Below, piece by piece: positions 1-5,925 of a DNA stretch of 7,726 bases (positions are counted from its first letter, which is position 1; the number at the start of each line of letters is the position of its first letter). This DNA is from Promethearchaeota archaeon. GTDB taxonomy: Archaea; Asgardarchaeota; Lokiarchaeia; Sigynarchaeales; SOKP01. Below the pieces are notes generated by a model that was given only the letters and a program-made list of their open reading frames with translations, did no database searches and was not told where the DNA came from. The stretch is from positions 1-7,726 of the forward strand of contig JAEOTW010000387.1 of NCBI GenBank assembly GCA_016839655.1, given 5' to 3'. The position numbers were made by a program, and so were the translations under genes.

Positions 1-115
1 CAAAGAGAGTAAATACGTTATCGTAGGTAAAACGACTATTATATATTTCCATGAAGCAAAAGTACAATCCAAGAACTCCACTTAAACCTGTAAGTATTTT
101 CATCCATCTATCCAT
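1..115 (-). CDS. N-terminus of an unknown membrane protein (partial, runs off the left edge)
   Basis: From the ATG at 113-115 the minus strand stays open to the window edge, giving 38 codons. The peptide begins MDRWMKILTGLSGVLGLYFC and has a hydrophobic stretch at about residues 6-24, with charged or aromatic residues on both sides, so it is probably an N-terminal membrane anchor or first transmembrane helix. The start lies only 17 bases after the stop of the coiled-coil gene on the same strand, which suggests co-transcription. No good SD precedes the first ATG; a second Met (codon 5, position 103) is an alternative start. The family is not recognisable from this fragment. That it is coding is inferred from the open frame, its composition and the tight spacing. 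Confidence 0.5.
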   Translation of the reverse strand, partial: MDRWMKILTGLSGVLGLYFCFMEIYNSRFTYDNVFTLF

Positions 116-132
116 TTTATAATGATTTAATA

Positions 133-765
133 TTATTCTATCACCTCAAATTCATAGTCTAATATTCTAACCTTTAAAAAAGCTAATTTATCTTCAACAA
201 TTCGTTTCAGATATTCAAACTCTTGACTTTTTTCTTTGAAATCTTCTTTATTGATGTTTTTTCTCAATTTTTCGGTGGATAATCTTATCTTTTGATCCTC
301 GAACTCTATTAACTCACTTCTTAATTCCTGATAATAGTCAGTTGCTCTAATTTTTAACTGTTTTAAACGATCCTGAGTATCTAAGATTTGTTGTAGATAA
401 TGTCCTTTAGTAAGTTCGAAGGTTTCAAGATCAATATTCTTTTTCTTTCGTTCTTTCTTGAGATTTTGGATATACAATTCGCACCTCTTCAAATTCTTAG
501 TTAGATCAAATAGATTATAATCATTATCAATTTTAGCTAGAAGATTTTTGAGTTGAGTGCTGTTTTCCGTAATAATTGCTTTCAATGCTTCGAAATTATA
601 ACTGAATTCTAAAGTTTTTCCTGATTTCAACAACTTTTCAAATGATTTGAGTTTAGAAGTTAATCTTTTCCTGACTTTTCTTAACATGTAAATTTCAAAT
701 AATAAATCTAAGTGATTTGAATGTTGTAGAGCTAAAGTAGGGCTAGGGTGTGATATTTCTGTCAT
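133..765 (-). CDS. coiled-coil protein of unknown function
   Basis: This 210-residue, soluble, highly charged protein is predicted by eye to be almost all helical. Residues 20-105 and 110-205 are heptad-like, with Leu/Ile/Phe spaced among Lys/Glu. The segments at about 109-140 and 169-200 look like copies of one unit: both begin KNI(D/N), have a Phe six or seven residues later, and end with a D-x-L-x-x-L-K-x-R pattern. The motif K-N-I-x-x-E-x-F/Y followed by a long helix is common in archaeal coiled-coil proteins. Archaeal CdvA-like cell-division proteins are one family with such coiled coils, but the PRC-barrel domain typical of CdvA is not visible, so I do not assign it. The start is ATG at 765, about 49 bases downstream of a TATTTAAATA box. 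The next gene follows after 17 bases, so the two probably form an operon. Confidence 0.75.
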   Translation of the reverse strand: MTEISHPSPTLALQHSNHLDLLFEIYMLRKVRKRLTSKLKSFEKLLKSGKTLEFSYNFEALKAIITENSTQLKNLLAKIDNDYNLFDLTKNLKRCELYIQNLKKERKKKNIDLETFELTKGHYLQQILDTQDRLKQLKIRATDYYQELRSELIEFEDQKIRLSTEKLRKNINKEDFKEKSQEFEYLKRIVEDKLAFLKVRILDYEFEVIE

Positions 766-1124
766 AGGCTATTTCTATATCGTTTTAAAATATATCTACT
801 ATTCAGAGTATTTAAATAAAAAATTAGAAAAAAGATAAAAAAATCAGAATCTTGAATTAATATGTACATAACAAACACTGAAAAATTATTTGTTATTATT
901 CTTTTAAAATTATTTTTTTAATATTTCCAGTCTTAGAAGATGTAGAGTCTACTTTAAAAGTAATTTCTCTTAAAATGGATAAAAAGACAAGTGAGTAAGA
1001 AATCGAAACCAAATAAAAATAAGTACACATATCAAGGGAATTAGGAAATAGAATTCACGATAAGATTTGTGAATGTAATTTTAATCTGGATTGTATAAAT
1101 ATCTTTGGAATATCTCAATACCAC
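766..1124. promoter_or_regulatory. divergent intergenic region with palindromic TATA box and short dyads
   Basis: No convincing gene lies in this 359-base gap. TATTTAAATA at 809-818 is a perfect 10-bp palindrome and is well placed (start site expected near 788) as the TATA box of the minus-strand coiled-coil gene. GTAGA-G-TCTAC at 942-952 is a perfect interrupted palindrome, and ATTCAC/GTGAAT (1053-1058 and 1069-1074) is a dyad with a 10-base spacer. Either could be an operator, but both are short and the DNA is A+T-rich. TATAAAT at 1094-1100 is 28 bases (centre to ATG) upstream of the small ORF at 1125 and fits a leaderless promoter. Confidence 0.5.
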
Positions 1125-1331
1125 ATGCTTATTAAATGGAAATTTTTTACAGAAATAATAAGATCCATTAGAAATGCGATTTATTTTTTAATGTATTATT
1201 ACCGAGTAGTTCAAACAAAAGTTACAGATGTATTTAATACTCAACTTAATTCTATAAGTCTAAATCCATATTTCTTTCGAGACTTCTTAAAAAAATGGCG
1301 GAAGAAGAACAAGTTAGATAAAAAGGCTTAG
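1125..1331 (+). CDS. possible small basic protein, unknown
   Basis: This is a 68-residue ORF with no recognisable family. Residues about 10-30 are hydrophobic and aromatic (IRNAIYFLMYYYRVV), possibly a short membrane-associated helix. The C-terminus from residue 49 is rich in Lys/Arg and aromatic residues and ends KKNKLDKKA. In favour of a real gene: a TATA box (TATAAAT, 1094-1100) sits 28 bases (centre to ATG) upstream of the ATG, exactly the spacing expected for a leaderless archaeal transcript, and the ORF fills an otherwise empty region. Against: no SD, no homology I recognise, and low-complexity A+T-rich DNA gives such ORFs by chance. Confidence 0.35.
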   Translation: MLIKWKFFTEIIRSIRNAIYFLMYYYRVVQTKVTDVFNTQLNSISLNPYFFRDFLKKWRKKNKLDKKA

Positions 1332-1615
1332 GATTTAAGAGTCAAAAAAACTGATCCCTACCTTCTTCGATCACATTTCTCATTTTCTCCTTCAGACTTA
1401 ATAATATCTTGATCCTCAATACTTAAATATCTTTAAAATGATAAAAATTGATCATTAGATTATCAAAAAGGAAACTCAATTATTTAAATGACCTTTTAAA
1501 TGCTTAATAATTAAACTCTTAACAAAAAGGCTTTATATAAGAAGAAGATAATCTAAGGGTAATAAGTTAATTTTTATTAATATCAAATTAATTTAAGGAG
1601 TGTACAAAAAGACAA
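1332..1615 (+). promoter_or_regulatory. promoter and 5' leader of the phage-type winged-helix gene
   Basis: TTTATATAAG at 1532-1541 is the clearest archaeal TATA box in the window, with a purine-rich BRE-like stretch before it; transcription should start near 1562-1566. The leader has a perfect 7-bp inverted repeat, TTAATTT (1567-1573) and AAATTAA (1585-1591), with an 11-base spacer, then an SD-like AAGGAG at 1595-1600. The SD lies 15 bases before the ATG, which is longer than usual. A second TATA-like ACTTAAATAT at 1421-1430 has no obvious gene behind it. The rest of this stretch shows no gene. Confidence 0.6.
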
Positions 1616-1993
1616 ATGTCTGAACATGAACAAATAAGAGATATTTTATTAGACCATCCAGGAAGAAGGAACATGATTACAGCTCCTGCAATAGCAGAAA
1701 TGATTGGTATTGATCCTGGTCCCTCTGGAGTAGTTGCACGAGAGCGAATTACAGAAACTATTATAACCTATCGTTTACCTGTTGCTACTTCAAATAAAGG
1801 ATATTATCTTTTAGAAGATCCCGATGATCTCAAACGATATCAAAGAAGCCTTGATGGAAGGGCAAATAAAATTACTATGAGAAAATTGTATGTTACTCAA
1901 TATTTTAGCGAATTTTATAATACAGAAGAATTAGAATTAACCCGTGAAGCATTTGAAGAAGAAGACAATGAGGATCTAGTAAATAATGAGTAA
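1616..1993 (+). CDS. phage-type winged-helix DNA-binding protein
   Basis: The 125-residue protein matches, from family memory, small winged-helix proteins common in bacterial phages and prophages. These have an N-terminal helix (here residues 4-13), the segment I-T-A-P-A-I-A-E-M-I-G-I (21-32) as helix-turn-helix entry, a recognition helix around 40-52 (ARERITETIITYRL), then a beta wing around P-V-A-T-S-N-K-G-Y-Y-L-L-E-D (55-68). The next segment, D-D-L-K-R-Y-Q-R-S-L-D-G-R-A (70-83), is the typical long helix after the wing. The C-terminus (about 104-125) is strongly acidic. It probably binds DNA as a regulator or replication/packaging accessory protein; no enzymatic motif is present. It converges with the methyltransferase gene, 16 bases away. 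The family points to a viral or integrated-element origin. Expected role is inferred; the fold assignment is fairly confident. Confidence 0.75.
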   Translation: MSEHEQIRDILLDHPGRRNMITAPAIAEMIGIDPGPSGVVARERITETIITYRLPVATSNKGYYLLEDPDDLKRYQRSLDGRANKITMRKLYVTQYFSEFYNTEELELTREAFEEEDNEDLVNNE

Positions 1994-2009
1994 AGAAATA
2001 AAAAAAAAA
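1994..2009 (-). terminator. A/T tract between convergent genes
   Basis: This 16-base spacer is almost pure A on the plus strand, so transcripts of the minus-strand methyltransferase end in a run of U, the usual archaeal intrinsic termination signal. For the plus-strand gene, T-runs at 2037-2043 and 2058-2067 inside the methyltransferase 3' end, the first in the loop of AGGAT/ATCCT (2031-2035, 2045-2049), could serve the same purpose. Confidence 0.5.
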
Positions 2010-2897
2010 TTACAAATAATTAAATTTTGAAGGATATTTTTTTAATCCTGATTCAACTTTTTTTTTAATAATCTGCTTCCAGTTTTCGCGATTAAAGCCA
2101 ATTTCAAAACCTATACTATGCCTTCCTAATTCAGAAGCTACTTTAATAGTAGTTCCAGAACCAAGAAAAGGATCTAGAACAGTATCCCCAAGAAAAGAGT
2201 ACATTTTTATCAATCTTCGAGGTAATTCGTCAGGAAACATTGCATCATGATCATCTTGATTAATTCCAGGAAAATTCCATGTATCTTTAAAAAAAGTTCT
2301 CCATTCATCAAGAGATATATATGATTTTTCTTTTGAGATTGGATCGGGTCTTGGATCTTTTCCTAATTTTCTAAATATAGGAATATATTCTCGGTTTATA
2401 AAGAAATATCCATTTCGGGGGTAATATATGGATCCCATGATATGACCTCCTCCTGATGTGTTGGATGTAGAAACTTTATTCCAATTAATAGAACCAAGAT
2501 AAACAACTTTATCTCCAAATTCTCGTAGTATTTCATTAATTAATAACGAATGTAAAGGAATAATTTGATATACTCTTTTATTTTTAATTGCTCTAAGAAA
2601 TTGCTCTCCAATATTAATACATAATTTGCATCCAGGATGCAGAACTCTTATGCATTCCATCCAGATACGATTTAATTTTCTAAAATACTCATTTAAAGAA
2701 TCATGGTAACCAATTTGATCCGAATTCCCATAATCTTTTATTTTCCAATATGGAGGAGAAGTGACGACTAAATGCACAGAGTTCTCCTTTAGGTTTCTGA
2801 TATTAATAGCGTCTTGGAAATATATTCTATGTTCTGCTTCTAAATAGAAATCCCCTTCTTGATTATCAACAATGACGTTTAATTTGGGTTTCTCCAT
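2010..2897 (-). CDS. DNA methyltransferase, beta class (likely N4-cytosine), orphan
   Basis: This 295-residue SAM-dependent enzyme methylates an exocyclic amino group in DNA. Motif IV, TSPPYW, is at residues 46-51 and precedes motif I, DPFLGSGTT, at 242-250; this permuted order defines the beta group. FPDELPRRLIK at 221-231 is the motif X region, with conserved W-N-F-P-G (207-211) before it, and G-F-E-I (263-266) supplies the acidic residue that contacts SAM ribose. The region at about 145-190 (GGGHIMGSIYYPRNG and following) is typical of this subfamily and probably forms part of target recognition. The S-P-P-Y form of motif IV favours N4-cytosine, but adenine cannot be excluded. The length is normal and all key motifs are intact. 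It is second in an operon, 13 bases after the small upstream gene, with only a weak GTGGA-type SD. No restriction endonuclease is visible nearby, so it is an orphan or uses an unrecognised partner. The target site cannot be read from the sequence. Confidence 0.95.
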   Translation of the reverse strand: MEKPKLNVIVDNQEGDFYLEAEHRIYFQDAINIRNLKENSVHLVVTSPPYWKIKDYGNSDQIGYHDSLNEYFRKLNRIWMECIRVLHPGCKLCINIGEQFLRAIKNKRVYQIIPLHSLLINEILREFGDKVVYLGSINWNKVSTSNTSGGGHIMGSIYYPRNGYFFINREYIPIFRKLGKDPRPDPISKEKSYISLDEWRTFFKDTWNFPGINQDDHDAMFPDELPRRLIKMYSFLGDTVLDPFLGSGTTIKVASELGRHSIGFEIGFNRENWKQIIKKKVESGLKKYPSKFNYL

Positions 2898-2910
2898 TTT
2901 TTTCCACTAA

Positions 2911-3174
2911 TTAAATTTTTTTATCTTTGAATAACTTATAGTCAAAGCTAGATTTAAATGTTTCGGTAAAATCTAGGTATGAATGAAAACTTAATGTTCT
3001 CAGAATTCCACTAGAAACTAGTTCTCTAGTATTTTCCTCGACTTCTAGTTTTGTATATTTTTCCTTAAAGATCTCTTCAAATACATCATTACAAGGAGTA
3101 AGTTTACTTTCAGGATTTTCGTAATATTCAAAAATATAGTAAATTACATCTTTTTGGATTTGATTGAAATTCAT
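2911..3174 (-). CDS. small winged-helix-like protein upstream of the methyltransferase
   Basis: I do not recognise the family of this 87-residue protein. Its pattern fits a small winged helix: helix 1 at about residues 4-19 (IQKDVIYYIFEYYE), helix 2 at 29-38, a third helix at 42-55 (LEVEENTRELVSSG) that ends in S-S-G-I-L-R, then strand-like residues as a wing. It is the first gene of a two-gene minus-strand operon with the methyltransferase (13-base spacer), so it may control methyltransferase expression, as C proteins do in restriction-modification systems, or be a partner subunit. C proteins are normally XRE-type helix-turn-helix, which this is not. A TATA-like TTTAAATT at about 3198-3205 puts the transcript start within a few bases of the ATG, so translation is probably leaderless. 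Confidence 0.6.
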   Translation of the reverse strand: MNFNQIQKDVIYYIFEYYENPESKLTPCNDVFEEIFKEKYTKLEVEENTRELVSSGILRTLSFHSYLDFTETFKSSFDYKLFKDKKI

Positions 3175-3540
3175 TTTATATTAGTTCAACGACATTTAAT
3201 TTAAATCCTTACTTATTCGTCTAATGAATTTTCTATACTCCCAGATATATAAATTCTCTTATTTAATTTTCTGATTTAGTGAATTCTTAAATATTCTAAA
3301 GAACAACATTTCAATAAATAGTAAACTCTTAAAACGAGAGTTACATGTGCATGTGTTCGATCTATTTTGTCGTGTGGATTTTAACAAAATCTCTATTAAA
3401 TTTATAGCAGCTCTTTCCTCTCTTTAAATGATTTTTCAAAAAAAGTTAAGAAATGGAGATATAAGCAAAAAGTAGCATGGTTTTTTAGCAATATTTTCCT
3501 TTTTTTATATGACAATAAAATCACATAGGAGGGTATCACT
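3175..3540. promoter_or_regulatory. intergenic region with divergent promoters and a hairpin
   Basis: This 366-base gap has no convincing gene. The TATA box of the methyltransferase operon lies at about 3198-3205 (minus strand). TTAAATAT at 3287-3294 is a plus-strand TATA-like element followed only by a 20-codon ORF at 3345. AACTCT (3324-3329) and AGAGTT (3337-3342) form a hairpin with a 7-base loop, followed by a tandem CATGTG hexamer (3344-3355). ATATAAG at 3459-3465 could drive the ORF that starts at 3541, with a transcript start near 3488, because the SD for that ORF (AGGAGGG, 3527-3533) would then lie inside the leader. Confidence 0.4.
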
Positions 3541-3723
3541 CTGGATAAAGACCAAAAGAGAGAGTGTATTCAAAAGTTTTTGAATTTTTTATATCAACTA
3601 AAAGAAAAAGCAAATAATGAAGGGAAAGAAAAAGGGCACGATGTAAAAGACCAAAAATCATACATTCTTACAAATAAAATAATTAGAGATGTAGAAATCC
3701 TTTTAGACCTTTATGAGCATTAA
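3541..3723 (+). CDS. 60-residue charged helical protein with an apparent CTG start
   Basis: No ATG, GTG or early TTG opens this frame. Reading from CTG at 3541 gives 60 codons of coding-like, Lys/Glu-rich, helical sequence starting (M)DKDQKRECIQKFLNFLYQL, with a second helix IIRDVEILLDLYEH at the end. A near-perfect SD, AGGAGGG at 3527-3533, lies 7 bases before the CTG, which is ideal spacing; an in-frame TAG at 3526-3528 rules out an upstream start. The only later start-like codon is TTG at 3580, which has no SD. Either CTG is a rare non-canonical initiator or this is a gene whose ATG has mutated. It has no recognisable domain. It precedes the pair of membrane-anchored proteins by 158 bases, with a separate promoter between them. 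Confidence 0.5.
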   Translation: MDKDQKRECIQKFLNFLYQLKEKANNEGKEKGHDVKDQKSYILTNKIIRDVEILLDLYEH

Positions 3724-3881
3724 AAAAGACAGAATTTTAGGTTGATAAATTATAATACTCTCTGGTAATATAAAGCTTGGATTAATTCACTAAATTAATT
3801 AAAATCTTGATAAATTGCTTTAAATAGGGAAAATTAATACCTATTTTAATATCAAAAATCAAATAAAAAAGAAGTGATGAA
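3724..3881 (+). promoter_or_regulatory. promoter of the membrane-anchored protein pair, with an overlapping inverted repeat
   Basis: CTTTAAAT at 3818-3825 is a TATA box; transcription should start near 3848. A perfect 7-bp inverted repeat, AAATAGG (3822-3828) and CCTATTT (3840-3846), with an 11-base spacer covers the end of the TATA box and the ground up to the start site, an arrangement typical of a repressor operator. GTGAT at 3874-3878 just before the ATG can pair with the 3' end of archaeal 16S rRNA. A second hairpin, ATTAATT/AATTAAT (3781-3787, 3793-3799), lies upstream and could end transcripts of the small ORF. Confidence 0.55.
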
Positions 3882-4364
3882 ATGATATTTCAAGATAATA
3901 TTATTGGGGTCATTATCGGTTCTGTTATTTCGACAGCAGGAGCAATCTTAGTATGGGTTGGGATTGAAGTATTAAAATATTTCTGGGTTAAGAGAAAGGA
4001 TAATAGAAAATTTAATAGACTATATAATTTATTCGGGAAAAATAAATATGAACCCTTAATGAGTATTGAAATCGCTAATTTAATTGATCAAATTGGAGTT
4101 AACAAATTTCTAAAAGTTTTAAGAATGTCGCAGCGACATGATTATTTTGATCATAGAATCCCTGGTTATGAATTTGTAAATCCCCTTTTCAGGATAAATA
4201 TTAAAACTTTAGGAGATAATTGTGACGTATCTATTTATGAAGGGGGTGTAAAATTTTACTATAAAAAAGAAAATTCGAATGTTATAATAAAAGAAAGATT
4301 TTTGAAATTTTTTATGGAACAATGCGAAAAAGAAAAAATAAAGATAAAAAAAGAAAGTGATTAA
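3882..4364 (+). CDS. membrane-anchored protein of unknown function (first of an overlapping pair)
   Basis: The 160-residue protein has one N-terminal membrane segment (about residues 5-35, IIGVIIGSVISTAGAILVWV), then a basic stop-transfer stretch (VKRKDNRKFNR) and a soluble domain of about 110 residues that is probably cytoplasmic by the positive-inside rule. The soluble part seems mixed: helices around 60-85 (SIEIANLIDQIGVNKFLKVL), strand-like segments at 100-130 with G-V-K-F-Y-Y, and a basic C-terminal helix. No catalytic motif or known family is seen. The start is ATG with a GTGAT-type SD 3 bases upstream. The stop overlaps the start of the next gene by 8 bases, so the two products are probably made together and may act together. 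Confidence 0.7.
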   Translation: MIFQDNIIGVIIGSVISTAGAILVWVGIEVLKYFWVKRKDNRKFNRLYNLFGKNKYEPLMSIEIANLIDQIGVNKFLKVLRMSQRHDYFDHRIPGYEFVNPLFRINIKTLGDNCDVSIYEGGVKFYYKKENSNVIIKERFLKFFMEQCEKEKIKIKKESD

Positions 4365-4746
4365 ATTGAGTTTAGAAATTATAATAGGAATTTTGGGGCT
4401 TATATTCACAGGAATAACATCAATTGCAGGCATTAAATATATTTTAAGCTCTTGGAAAATAAGGAAAATTGCCAAGCAATTTAAAAAGAAACAAGTAGAT
4501 CGGGATTATCTCCAAAAAATTAGTAAAGAAGCAGGTTATAGGGATTCTGCTAAGAACATCATTGAATATAATCCATTATTTACAATTTTAAGAGAACTTA
4601 ATAATAAATTTGATAATCTTCAATTTGAATTATCGGACATTAATCGCACATTAAAATGTTTTGACATCTATAAAGAACCAGAGTCTCCAAAAAGATTTAT
4701 GTCTAAAATGGGAGAAGATAAAGAAGAAGATAATGAAACTGACTAA
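4357..4746 (+). CDS. membrane-anchored protein of unknown function (second of an overlapping pair)
   Basis: The 129-residue protein has one hydrophobic segment at about residues 7-29 (LEIIIGILGLIFTGITSIAG), a basic stretch (KIRKIAKQFKKKQ, 34-46), a helical soluble region with a short heptad-like part (about 76-101, FTILRELNNKFDNLQFELSD), and a very acidic tail (KEEDNETD). The probable start is GTG at 4357, overlapping the upstream gene by 8 bases, which suggests translational coupling; a TTG at 4366 is an alternative. Both proteins of the pair share the same plan, with an N-terminal anchor, basic border and cytoplasmic tail. No family is recognised. The opposite charges of the two C-termini (basic in the first, acidic here) would suit contact between them, but that is inference. 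Confidence 0.65.
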   Translation: MIKLSLEIIIGILGLIFTGITSIAGIKYILSSWKIRKIAKQFKKKQVDRDYLQKISKEAGYRDSAKNIIEYNPLFTILRELNNKFDNLQFELSDINRTLKCFDIYKEPESPKRFMSKMGEDKEEDNETD

Positions 4747-4771
4747 AAATTTTGGATTAATTAGTATTATA

Positions 4772-5551
4772 TTATACTCTCATCTTTCCTAAATTTTTTT
4801 CAAGTCTTGGAAAATTTTTAGCAATAATGAATTCTTGAATTTTCTTCTCTTTTTCTTTTTCGTTAAGCGTTTTAATTTTCTTATTTATCTCTGAATTCAC
4901 GTCCTTTAGAACCTTTTGAAAATCATCTCTCTTTTTAATCCAATCACACATATTCTTTTTCATATATGATTCTAATTTGAATAATCCAATTACAACAAAT
5001 ACAAATGAGATTATAGTAATAATTACACAGATAGAAAAAGTAATCCACTGATGTTTACATGTAAATATTAATTTGAAAATCAGAAAAAAATTGTCAGGAT
5101 ATAATATAAAAATCGGTCCTGCCCAGCTTCCTATTATTAATGCAATTAATAAACCACCAATTATTCTTCCATGAATTCCCCATTTTGGTGTGTATTTTCG
5201 GCTTAGGTAATGCCATTGGGTATCTTCTTTTAATTTAATTTCAAGATTAATAGATATACTAGAAATTTCGTGAAATGCTACCAAATAACTTCCTTGATTA
5301 TAAACTCTCTTAATGATATGCAAATATCTTGAAAATGCATAAGAGAGTATTATAAGTCCAACTATTACAAAAATAAAAGGATCAGAGAATAAGATGCTCT
5401 CAGCTGTAGTGATCTCAGAAACCAACCAATAAAATAAACCCCCAACAACTGTAATTGAGAAAACTAGCAATTGTTCGACGGTTCTAAAATTCTGTAGCAT
5501 TTCTCCCCGTATAACATTATACTCGGTTTCTTTCATCTTCTTTTTTTCCAT
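4772..5551 (-). CDS. four-pass membrane protein of unknown function
   Basis: This 259-residue protein has transmembrane segments at about residues 28-45, 57-74, 129-151 and 169-192 and a charged helical C-terminal tail (202-250) with many Lys/Glu. The N-terminus, E-Y-N-V-I-R-G-E-M-L-Q (10-20), before the first hairpin, and H-E-I at 94-96 after it resemble a widespread uncharacterised membrane family with E-Y-x-x-L-R-x-E-I-L before two helices and a conserved Glu soon after; the match is from memory and moderate. The role is unknown; 2TM/4TM proteins of this general shape occur as effectors in anti-phage systems, but there is no direct evidence here. A TATA-like TTTAAGTA at about 5608-5615 fits a start at ATG 5551. 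An A-rich leader has no good SD; a second Met at codon 6 is possible. It converges with the upstream pair, 25 bases away. Confidence 0.75.
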   Translation of the reverse strand: MEKKKMKETEYNVIRGEMLQNFRTVEQLLVFSITVVGGLFYWLVSEITTAESILFSDPFIFVIVGLIILSYAFSRYLHIIKRVYNQGSYLVAFHEISSISINLEIKLKEDTQWHYLSRKYTPKWGIHGRIIGGLLIALIIGSWAGPIFILYPDNFFLIFKLIFTCKHQWITFSICVIITIISFVFVVIGLFKLESYMKKNMCDWIKKRDDFQKVLKDVNSEINKKIKTLNEKEKEKKIQEFIIAKNFPRLEKNLGKMRV

Positions 5552-5925
5552 AATTTCTACTTTTTTTTATTAGATCCTTTGGTAATATGATGATTTTAGC
5601 GACAAAATACTTAAATCTTTAGTTTTGTTTCCTTCTAATCCTAAATATTTTTAGCAGATAATTTTTGCACTCAGGAGCACTATTTTTTTTGTATTGAATT
5701 CTTTAATTATTATTCTATTATTTCATCTTAAAGAGCGCAACATATAAACTATATATTGAATTCTTAAACTATTATGCCATTAATTATACATATAGAGCAC
5801 ATATATAAAATATAGAGAGGATATAAATTTTCTGAATGTTTTGGTTAATAAAATCGAAGAGCTTAAATATTTGAAATAATTGATGAAGATTAAAGGATAA
5901 TTTTAAATTGTTGAGGTAAATATTA
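5552..5925. promoter_or_regulatory. divergent intergenic region; promoter and SD of the downstream membrane protein
   Basis: There is no convincing gene in this gap. For the plus-strand gene at 5926, CTTAAATA at 5862-5869 is a well-placed TATA box (start site near 5890) and GAGGT at 5913-5917 is an SD 8 bases before the ATG. For the minus-strand gene, TTTAAGTA near 5608-5615 is the likely TATA box. A T8 run at 5683-5690 could terminate plus-strand transcripts. The centre holds the imperfect tandem repeats listed separately, which carry several further TATA-like sequences. Confidence 0.55.
5674..5815. repeat. imperfect ~60-bp tandem repeats with TATA-like cores
   Basis: TATTGAATTCTT occurs at 5692 (one mismatch-tolerant extension, TTCTTTAA) and again at 5754, 62 bases apart, and the following DNA stays alignable to the end of each unit: both have an A/T tract with ATTAT, then AGAGCRC, then CATATA(T)AAA. 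The GAGCRC element occurs three times, at 5675-5680, 5733-5738 and 5795-5800 (spacings 58 and 62), each followed by an A/T-rich stretch; in the last two this contains a TATA-like sequence (CATATAAAC, ATATATAAAATA). It looks like two diverged full units plus a partial first one. The EcoRI-like GAATTC is a shared landmark. Confidence 0.55.

Noticed and set aside
862..921. 19-codon plus-strand ORF beginning MYITNTEKLF
   Set aside because: Ends in an A/T tract, has no SD, and is short enough to be chance.
1342..1419. 25-codon minus-strand frame from TTG 1419 (LRIKILLSLKEKM...)
   Set aside because: Too short, with a TTG start and no SD at that start; an internal ATG has AAGGAG-like bases, but only 13 codons follow it.
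2010..3174. Complete restriction-modification system
   Set aside because: Neither the 87-residue upstream protein nor any neighbour shows a nuclease motif such as PD-(D/E)XK or HNH.
3345..3407. 20-codon hydrophobic plus-strand ORF starting at tandem ATGTGC/ATGTGT
   Set aside because: There is a TATA-like sequence upstream, but the ORF is too short, has no SD, and nothing else supports it.
4209..4475. 88-codon minus-strand ORF rich in Phe/Ile
   Set aside because: It lies antisense across the overlap of the two membrane-anchored genes. Its hydrophobic runs are the complement of Lys-rich codons, and it has no promoter or SD of its own.
5692..5815. CRISPR-like reading of the tandem repeats
   Set aside because: There are only two full units and a partial; similarity runs through the whole unit instead of alternating conserved repeats with unrelated spacers, and no cas gene is present.
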